From CALMFT01 sp041674565 (GTDB lineage: Bacteria > Patescibacteriota > Gracilibacteria > Absconditabacterales > Absconditicoccaceae), in contig JBAYVQ010000013.1 of the NCBI GenBank assembly GCA_041674565.1, positions 1 through 14,090 on the forward strand: DNA of 14,090 nucleotides. The letters run 5' to 3'. The position numbers were made by a program, and so were the translations under genes. This document shows positions 7,824-14,090 of this stretch, one piece after another. Positions within the stretch are counted from its first letter, which is position 1; every line of letters begins with the position of its first letter. Below the pieces are notes generated by a model. It searched no databases, was not told the DNA's origin, and was given only the letters and a program-made list of their open reading frames with translations.

Positions 7824-7839
7824 AGTAAAATAATCAGAA
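7824..7839. promoter_or_regulatory. 16-nt element shared with the prenyl-synthase upstream region
   Basis: AGTAAAATAATCAGAA (plus strand) lies 11 nt upstream of the sortase ATG. It matches the element at 3547-3562 at 15 of 16 positions, in the same orientation relative to the downstream gene. No convincing -10/-35 pair was found around it. Its role is unknown. Confidence 0.3.
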
Positions 7840-7880
7840 CCGTAAGGGTACTTTTAATAGTTGGAATATCAAAGAATATT

Positions 7881-7908
7881 TTGTAATCAGCATCATAAAT
7901 CATATAAT
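7881..7908 (+). promoter_or_regulatory. Possible promoter giving a leaderless dnaG mRNA
   Basis: TTGTAA (7881-7886) is separated by 16 nt from a perfect TATAAT (7903-7908). The -10 box overlaps the first in-frame ATG (7907). Transcription about 7 nt downstream would begin at or next to the second ATG (7916), producing an mRNA without a leader. This is inferred from spacing only. Confidence 0.42.
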
Positions 7909-9568
7909 GCACGAGATGAATCTCGCAGACGACATACTCGCCCATATCAATATCGTGGACTATATTTCCAAATACGTACCACTGCGCAGAGCTGGGTCCA
8001 ATCGGACTGGCAACTGCCCTTTTCACAAAGAAAAAACTCCATCCTTTATGGTATCAGAGACCAAGCAGATTTTCAAGTGTTTTGGTTGTGGTAAATGAGG
8101 CAATGTAATCACCTTTGCTATGGAATACGAAAGACTAGATTTTGTAGATACACTCAAAGTACTAGCGGAGACGGCTCATTTGGACCTCAATAACTACAAT
8201 AAGTTCCATAGTGATCCAGCAGTAAAAGAGTCCAAAGAACACACCAAGTCTATCAACCAACTCGCCGCCCAACATTTTAGCAACAATCTTCAAGCCAATC
8301 CCACAGCACTAGAATATCTGCACCAAAGAAACCTTGATGATCAGATTATCCAGACATTTTGATTGGGATATGCGCCAGATGGGTATTACGATCTCATCAA
8401 CTATCTCAAAAAAATGGGATGCAGCACTGAGCAAATCCTTGAATCATGATTGTGTAAAACAGGTCCCAGCGGTGATATATACGATTTTTTTAGGAAAAGA
8501 ATCATTTTCCCTATCCGAGATGTGGTCAATAATATTGTAGCCTTTGCTGGCAGAGTGACTGATTCACAAGATAGTCCCAAATATCTCAACCTCAGCGATA
8601 CCCCCTTGTACGACAAATCCAAAACCCTTTATGGTATCCACTTGGCCAAGCAGCATATCGCGGAACACAAGTGTATCATTGTGGTAGAAGGGTATATGGA
8701 TGTCATCGGACTTTATAGGATAGGGTTGCCAGTAGGTCTGGCTACCTGTGGTACTGCCCTAACCGAAGAGCATCTCAAGCAAATCAAAAGATATAGCGAT
8801 ACTGTGATCCTATTGTTTGATAATGACGATGCATGACGAGCTGCGACTATCAGAGCGCTCAAGATGGCTTATGCATACGATCTCTACCCATCCGTCCTGA
8901 GTTTGCCCGATGGTATGAAAGATATTGATGATTTTGCCAACGCTGGCAAAACTAAAGAAGATCTACTTGCTACCAAGCAAGATGGTATGCTCTTCGTACT
9001 TGAGACCATGAAGAAAAGACACGATCTCAACAATCCTGTCGAAAAAAAGAAAATCATCAATGAATGTTTTGATCTTATCAGATCTATAGCAGATTTGGGC
9101 ATTACGCAACATTACATTGGGGCTATCGCCCATCATTTTGACTTATCCGACCAGATTGTGCTTTCTCAGTACAAAATGTGGTATAAGCAGAATAGATCAT
9201 ATCAGTCCAGGATCGAACCAGAAATCAAAAGCAACAAACGGGATACTAAACAACTGCTAGATGCAATCATATACAACGATAATCGGAAACAATATACTCA
9301 AAACGAGATAATCGTAAGTCATATACAATACTATAAAACTCTTCAACAACACACATCATCCACCGAAAGTACTTGAAAAGCAGATAATGGAGAACTACTG
9401 CGGCGAGATCATGAAACGCACGATCTAGATGACAACAAGGTCACCCAGCTGATCTGATCTATGCTCAAAAAAGAAACCGATATATTGCTCAGACAGCTCA
9501 TCAAGACCAGCATACTATCTGCTGAAGAAAAAGGAAAATTATTGGAAGAAAGAAAAAAGCTGGGATAA
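7907..9568 (+). CDS. dnaG: DNA primase DnaG
   Basis: DnaG makes the RNA primers for chromosome replication. It has 553 residues from ATG 7907, or 550 if the mRNA starts at ATG 7916 (MNLADDILAHINIVDYI), which may be the true start. The CHC2 zinc ribbon is C37-x2-H40-x17-C58-x2-C61 (CPFH...CFGC), followed by GKGGNVI, in which a TGA (8096-8098) is Gly64. The catalytic core follows, with RIIFPIRDVVNNIVAFAGR and LYDKSKTLYGI. The TOPRIM motifs come next: VVEGYMDV (E261) and LLFDNDDAG (D305, D307, G310). G310 is also encoded by TGA (8834-8836). Six TGA codons in total are read as Gly, and the frame ends with TAA. The C-terminal region (about 400-553) is charged and less conserved, as expected for the helicase-binding part. 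It converges with the hydrolase gene, with 4 nt between the two stops. Identity is secure. Confidence 0.96.
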
Positions 9569-9572
9569 GTAT

Positions 9573-12188
9573 CTACAAAGCATCTCTATTCTCCAAAACT
9601 TGCTCATCCAGCTCATCAAGCTCATCAAGCAGCCCCGTCAGATTATCTTCATCTCATCCATCATCTGTGTGCTCAGAAAAGTCATCGAGCATATTCATCA
9701 TAGGTACTATACCAGGCTTGGGCACATATTCTGGCACCATATCAATCCCCACTGGTGTTACTCTCAAGAATGCTTTGGCATACGGATTTTCCCTATCGTT
9801 CATATAAAATCATGGTGTCGTGAAATAATCACGTAGTCAGCAAATACCTGTTCATCATCATGATTTTTTTGCAGGTCACCTGAGCGTATCTATCACGAAA
9901 TATCCCGTTTCGTCATGATATGTGCCATATACGATTGTAAATCTGTGCCCTTTGGCGGTGTCCACATACATATCCCAAACCAATGGAGCGTATCCCTTGT
10001 ATCACTGTCTACTGTCGTCCAGCAAAGGTACTAATTCGTCATACGTAGCCTCAGTAATCACATCACCATCAACTCACGATAAGCCCTTGTATGCGATAGG
10101 TTCCACAGATTCTCATCCTCGATGTTGCTGATACTGATACAATCCTTCATCCATACCAGAATTCATGATATCAGCAATATGCTGTTTCGCTTCAGTAAAT
10201 TTAATTTTGTTTTTTGCGGCCGTGCCAGCTAAGAGTTTTTGTTGGTTGACTCTCGCGATCTCAGAGCAATAGTTAGCACGCTTTTTGCTTACTGGATCTA
10301 TACCAGCAGCTTTGTGATATACCTTGTAAGTATCCAGTTGCACCACAGGCACACCATCTACCATCTCCACTTGACGATCACCCAGTGCGTCAATTCTCTC
10401 CTGCAACGATGTTTCACACCTAGCTGTATCTACCTTACCAAAAAATACCAATGGTTTGTATGTCCTCAGCCCTGGAGTTTGTAACTTACTTAAGCAAGCC
10501 TTTTCATAATATCCATCAGGACCAAACAACGGCAACTCCACTACTCATTCGCCTCACTTTCCTACCTCGCCACTGCTCATAGTTACTCGTACGTTGTTGG
10601 CCGTGACACGTGTCACCACTCACCCATGGCTCATACTGACATCCAGCTGTGTTGATTGTTTTCTCTGACTGGGCTGTTGGATAGTCAACTGTCTCCCTCC
10701 CTGTGCCTGTGGGAATTCCTGACCAAATCAGACTATATCTCATTCATGAAGAGATGAAATAACCTGAAAATAATGATTAGTCTGGTAGGTTTGAGGAGTA
10801 ACGACGTGAATACTATGTGGATCAAGTTTTTCAGCAAAGATGTGATGATACTCATTGACTCCACCAAGATAAGAGTAGGTATCTATCTCATGCTGGGACA
10901 TATAGTCGTATGATGCAGGTATCGCATCACGCTTGAGAAGTAAATATTTGATCCAACCGATACAATCCAATGCTCCACTTGTTGCTTTTTGTTCTACTGT
11001 ATCTCGTTGCACACCGTGCTGTATTTGATCTTGAGGGTAGCTTATCACTCATCTATACGACGACACCTGCTGAGACAAAGCCGTATCAGGCGCTATTCAT
11101 TCAAATCTCTTGGCTCGGGTCTCGGGTGAAATATTACTAACATACTGCCTAAAAGCATAGTTATATTCGTCATGCACTCGGTTTTTATTTTTTTCTGCAA
11201 AATCCGAAGAAAGCAGCGGATAAAAAGCATAGTTGTACTCGTCAAACAACTGCTTGAGTGCCGTGACATCAAATCACTTATCGGGATCTATAGTATCTTC
11301 ATTATCAATAAGAGCTACTCCATTTACCTTGGTAACGGCACCATCAGCATTGGTCTGTATCTTGATATCTATTCACTTTCTTTGCTTTAACAATGCTAGC
11401 AGTCTTACAAATTCTTCATTATATTTTCCATCAAGAACTATCCTACTCTTATCCATTACATTAGTCAAAGCGCCACTATCTTTTCGCCATACTTTGTTCC
11501 AAAAAGAACTATCTTGATAGTTTTCATCCACAGCATCTCGCAAATTGATAGGATTGGGCTCAGATCTTGCAAGTTGCAATATGTTCTGCAATGCAATAGC
11601 AGAATACATCGTCTGCGGAGTATGATTTTGTGCAAAATGAGTGGTATACGCTATATCCTTGGGATCATATACTCATCACCACTCACGAGCTTTGGATTGC
11701 AAATTACGAGCAGTCCTAGTGAGCGTATGGTTGAGAAAATAAAATGCATATAGATTGTGATGGGTTAACGATTTGAGTTGTTGATATGTCAAGCTACGAG
11801 GATCATCAATTTTTGTGAGTCCTTCAATAGGGCTAGTTTGTAGCAGAGTATTCACAACATGAAGTGCTTCTGGTTCTTTACAAAGTATACGTTTGATGTC
11901 ATATACATTGAGTTGGAAAGAGCCGAGAGTCTTAAATCATTTTATTCATACCACTCATCCAAATTGTTCAACAGTATTCCAAGAAAAAAAACCACGGTCA
12001 CCCGACTCCTGTTGTCTTATGGCCACCATAGAAGGCAGTAAATTAGTATGGACATCTACACCCAATTTGAGTAAGTCCTGTGCATATCACTCGAGTTCCA
12101 ATTGGGTATGCAACAAATCAGGACGGTTTTTGGCAACATCATCCTGCAGGGTAAGTATGGTTGGTTTTCGGGGCTGTTCGCTAGACAT
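9573..12188 (-). CDS. Large probable murein hydrolase: lytic transglycosylase-like plus NlpC/P60-like
   Basis: This 871-residue protein starts at ATG 12186-12188 (MSSEQPRKPTIL), with TAA in frame just upstream, and ends with TAG. About 24 in-frame TGA codons are Gly, including three in a row (9852-9860); the standard code breaks it into many pieces. Residues about 50-95 resemble a lysozyme-fold transglycosylase: IRQQESG with a candidate catalytic E61, then LGSFQLN. A helical region continues to about 300. Around 405-525 there is an NlpC/P60-like pattern: ALDCIGWIKYLL (Cys409), HEGDIVGFGQ, and MSHGGVVTRV (His521). The Cys-His spacing of 112 is larger than usual, implying an insertion. The last 340 residues are unassigned and end in an acidic tail (LLDELDELDEQ). 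No signal peptide is visible, so its export route is unclear. It follows rsmG and the FtsB/DivIC-like gene but has its own consensus promoter. Domain calls are inference from motifs. Confidence 0.8.
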
Positions 12189-12208
12189 GATAGAATATTA
12201 CATATCAG

Positions 12209-12237
12209 ATTATATCCAATACGCAACTATCTGTCAA
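12209..12237 (-). promoter_or_regulatory. Perfect consensus promoter for the large hydrolase gene
   Basis: On the minus strand TTGACA (12237-12232), exactly 17 nt, then TATAAT (12214-12209): a full sigma-70 consensus. Transcription would start near 12202, giving a leader of only about 14 nt with no Shine-Dalgarno sequence. It lies between the FtsB/DivIC-like stop and the hydrolase start, so the hydrolase can be expressed strongly on its own. Confidence 0.82.
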
Positions 12238-12248
12238 ACATCTATACC

Positions 12249-12650
12249 CTATTCATCTATCTTTTTCAGCTTATATTTTATATATTCGGACCATCATCAA
12301 GATCTGTTGGGGAGGTATAATCCCCCTGGAGTACCCGTCACATTGGGCATCACTAGCTCAGCTTTTTTTATAAATTTTACGACCTGTTCGTCTGGGCTTG
12401 CCATCCCATTTTCATGCGGGATGAAATAAGCAGCGTACTCAGATTCAAGATAAGGCAAACGGAAATTTTCTAGATAAGCAATCTTTTCCTCGAGCTGAGC
12501 TTTACGCATCACGTTGCTCTGGATCGCCTGCTCAATAGCAAGGTATCCCACATACGCCTTGGTAGAAAACACAACGAAAAAAATAATGAGAAGATAAATA
12601 ATCAGACTCACGACAGGATTGGATTGTAGTTCTTTCCAAGATAATTGCAT
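12249..12650 (-). CDS. FtsB/DivIC-like membrane coiled-coil protein
   Basis: This 133-residue bitopic membrane protein starts with ATG at 12648-12650 (MQLSWKELQSNPVV) and ends with TAG. A short cytoplasmic N-terminus is followed by one hydrophobic helix (about 12-30, VVSLIIYLLIIFFVVFS). A probable coiled coil comes next (about 36-75), with IEQAIQSNVMRKAQLEEKIA and YLENFRLPYLESEYA. That architecture, the size and the position next to rsmG fit the FtsB/DivIC septum-formation family, which helps assemble the divisome. Two tandem TGA codons, the first at 12297-12299, are Gly in NRSGGWSEYIKYKL; the standard code would lose the last 17 residues. It lies 38 nt after rsmG, with no promoter seen between, so the two are probably cotranscribed. 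The family call rests on architecture rather than on a diagnostic motif. Confidence 0.72.
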
Positions 12651-12688
12651 ATCAGATCAGCAAACACAATGTGATAAAGTAACGTCTT

Positions 12689-13288
12689 TTACAGCTTCTC
12701 TAATACATAAATAACTCTTTGAATATCGCCAGGAAATAAGACGTACCTATGCTCCCCTATAAGCATCATATGATGAGGTGATAGTAATTTTGTAATAGCC
12801 TCCTTTTCCTCTTCACTATATTCCTTATACAATACTAATTTTGATCCAGTCCTCAAGAGAGATTGTACTCGTGGAATAAGTTTCTTGACGTGCGCCACCG
12901 CCCTTGCCGTAACTATATTAAATGGTTCGCTGACTTCCTCCATTCTACTTCGCACCACGGAAACATTTTTCAGCTCAAGTGTTTTTGCAATAGTTGCAAT
13001 AACCTGAAGTTTTTTACGGACGCTATCAATTCACACAAACTCAGCATGAGGCAGACGTTTAGCGAGGGCAAGAAGAGGGAATCATCAACCCGTACCAACG
13101 TCAGCGATAGCGACACCTGGCTTCATTAATATATCTTGCATAACAGGCACGTTAAGCAACTCCAGACTATCAAAAATATGTTTCAGATAGACCCCCTCAG
13201 GATCCCTAATAGCACTCAAATTCACTTGGGCGTTGTGATGCAAAAACAAATCAATCATAGACATTCGATGTGACGGTATATAGGTCAT
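12689..13288 (-). CDS. rsmG: 16S rRNA (guanine527-N7)-methyltransferase RsmG
   Basis: RsmG uses S-adenosylmethionine to methylate N7 of G527 in 16S rRNA. The family signature is clear: VNLSAIRDPEGVYLKHIFDS (about 22-41), then the SAM-binding loop IADVGTGGGFPLLALAKRLP (61-80), the acidic strand-end motif FVGIDSVRKKL, VTARAVAHVKKL and the C-terminal LVLYKE. Gly68 and Gly69 of the GTGGGF loop are both encoded by TGA (13082-13087). A third TGA encodes Gly in FVGIDS, also a conserved site, which is strong proof of the UGA-Gly code. The start is uncertain: ATG 13286-13288 (MTYIPSHRM, 199 residues) is chosen, but ATGs at 13264 and 13258 in the same frame are possible. The frame ends with TAA. It heads a minus-strand group with the FtsB/DivIC-like gene and is divergent from the 13395 gene. 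Confidence 0.95.
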
Positions 13289-13308
13289 GTAAAGGAGTAA
13301 CAAAATAA

Positions 13309-13337
13309 TTGACAAATATAGTATAGCTGTTTATAAT
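13309..13337 (+). promoter_or_regulatory. Perfect consensus promoter for the 13395 gene
   Basis: TTGACA (13309-13314), exactly 17 nt, then TATAAT (13332-13337). The start site would be about 13344, which is the first base of the palindrome at 13344-13359, with a leader of about 50 nt to the ATG at 13395. Confidence 0.82.
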
Positions 13338-13343
13338 AAGAGT

Positions 13344-13359
13344 ATAGTTCAAGAACTAT
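13344..13359. promoter_or_regulatory. 16-nt palindrome at the expected transcription start, candidate operator
   Basis: ATAGTTC-AA-GAACTAT is a perfect inverted repeat with 7-nt arms. It begins 7 nt after the -10 box of the promoter at 13309-13337, where a bound dimer would block transcription. It could also affect the divergent rsmG unit. As RNA it would form only a weak hairpin with a 2-nt loop, so a DNA site is the better guess. Confidence 0.45.
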
Positions 13360-13394
13360 CAGCTTATCTTTTATTTATACTATATAAATCTCGT

Positions 13395-14090
13395 ATGAAA
13401 AAAATGGTATTTTCTTATTTCAATAGGTATGAGCAAGGCCCTGAGGCAAGAAACTCGGCTAAGGAAGTAAAAGTAGCGGAGGCAAAAGCCGAAATGGCAG
13501 ACATGCAGCCAAAAGACATCGTAGCAAAAGCAAGACAACTGTTTGATGAAGCTTGAGGAAAACTCAAGACAACAGACACTAAGCTGGTATGCTATGTACA
13601 AAAGGTACTCGAGCAAAGCAACTACAATACAAATGTTACCACCAAATTACCAATGACAAATTTTGTGGACGGAGACCGAGGTAGAAGCTCCAAGTTTAAT
13701 CTACAAGAATTTTATCAACTCAATACTCTCGATCGAACAGGCACACTGACTGGTGAGTTCTTTGATAAAGCAGAATCGCTTGCCACTAATCAAGATCCAG
13801 CAATAGAGGCGACTCCTGCAACACCAGACAGCACCACGTTAATACAATCGGTTATTACCTTAGGCTTGGATAAACCACAAACAGTATTTGCATGAGTTGA
13901 ATGAGCTAAGGATAAAAGAGAATGAATGAATACTAAGATGAAATTACTCAATTTTACGGCATATGCACAAGATCCAACAGTAGTTGCGCTCACGGAAAGA
14001 TGAATCCTCAAGCAGCCAACATCTGGGATGCTAATTCTCAACAACATCTACAACTCTGTTCTCACTTTTGATGAAAATCAAGACTATACC
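13395..14090 (+). CDS. Probable peptidoglycan-binding-domain protein (3' end missing)
   Basis: The frame is open from ATG 13395 to the window edge, 232 residues so far. Five TGA codons are read as Gly (for example in DEAGGKLK and FAGVEGAKDK); the standard code would break it repeatedly. Residues about 63-117 resemble a PG_binding_1 repeat: TKLVCYVQKVLEQ, then NFVDGDRGRSSK, then FYQLNTLDRTGTLTGEFFD. This follows the usual order of leucine/glutamine helix, DGxxG turn, Gln-bearing helix and TG turn. The N-terminus (MKKMVFSYFNRYEQG) has no clear signal peptide, so export is unexplained. The segment after 120 is Thr/Ala/Pro-rich, then unassigned. A consensus promoter and a palindrome precede it. 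Together with the hydrolase and sortase it suggests a wall-related role. The domain call is a pattern match by eye and may be wrong. Confidence 0.68.

Noticed and set aside
7907..9568. dnaG appears as several short frames ending in TGA, which could suggest a pseudogene or frameshifts
   Set aside because: All pieces are in one frame and separated only by TGA codons at glycine positions; there is no frame change, so this is code 25 rather than decay.
9600..9632. Short tandem repeat of about nine bases (GCTCATCAA-like) near the end of the hydrolase gene
   Set aside because: It encodes the acidic LLDELDELDEQ tail in frame, so it is a low-complexity coding repeat rather than a separate element.
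11893..12429. A 178-codon plus-strand open frame
   Set aside because: It lies antisense to the hydrolase and FtsB/DivIC-like genes, has no domain-like pattern, and is explained as a shadow of the real minus-strand frames.
781..14090. TGA read as tryptophan (code 4, mycoplasma-like) or as selenocysteine
   Set aside because: TGA falls at glycine-only positions (TOPRIM DxDxxG, GTGGGF), TGG serves as Trp in the same genes, and the frequency is far too high and the sites wrong for selenocysteine.
1..14090. Searched for CRISPR arrays, insertion sequences, rRNA and tRNA genes, including a tRNA-Gly(UCA) that code 25 requires
   Set aside because: No regularly spaced repeats, transposase-like frame, or cloverleaf-like segment with a CCA end was seen; the tRNA must lie elsewhere in the genome.

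Overview
The window reads as a Candidate Phyla Radiation bacterium that uses genetic code 25, in which UGA means glycine, as in Absconditabacteria (SR1) and Gracilibacteria (BD1-5). Under the standard code almost every gene here is broken. With TGA read as Gly, 14 continuous genes appear, two of them cut by the window edges, and every complete one ends in TAA or TAG. About 60 in-frame TGA codons were counted by hand. Several fall on glycines that are close to invariant: the DnaG zinc ribbon, the DnaG TOPRIM DxDxxG motif and the RsmG GTGGGF loop. TGG remains the Trp codon. The DNA is AT-rich, no gene start has a convincing Shine-Dalgarno sequence, and several genes have excellent TTGACA/TATAAT promoters.

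Layout. 1-1191 (+): the 3' part of nusA, then a small membrane protein. 1209-4123 (-): a six-helix membrane protein with its own promoter, a DUF1761-like membrane protein, a squalene/phytoene synthase-family enzyme and inorganic pyrophosphatase. 4124-4364: a divergent control region with a 19-nt perfect palindrome beside a TTGACA/TATAAT promoter. 4365-5465 (+): a sigma-70 region 4 domain joined to HARE-like winged helices, closed by a 16-bp hairpin. 5676-6311 (+): a secreted Cys-repeat, Pro-rich protein ending in LPKTG. 6379-6909 (-): a Trp-rich membrane protein. 7027-7812 (-): a sortase. 7907-9568 (+): dnaG. 9573-13288 (-): rsmG, an FtsB/DivIC-like protein and an 871-aa probable murein hydrolase. 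From 13395 (+): the start of a probable peptidoglycan-binding protein behind a consensus promoter with a palindrome at its expected start site.

How the genes fit together. Housekeeping genes (nusA, ppa, dnaG, rsmG) alternate with a cell-surface set: sortase, LPKTG protein, probable lytic transglycosylase plus NlpC/P60-like hydrolase, division-type membrane protein and peptidoglycan-binding protein. This suggests active wall remodelling and surface-protein processing in a reduced organism. Pyrophosphatase next to a prenyl-condensing enzyme is metabolically sensible, because the synthase releases pyrophosphate. The most novel-looking items are the sigma4-HARE fusion, the sortase with a tail-less LPKTG partner, and the large two-activity hydrolase with about 24 UGA-Gly codons. 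No tRNA, rRNA, CRISPR array or insertion sequence was seen, and no stretch of more than 300 bases lacks a gene.
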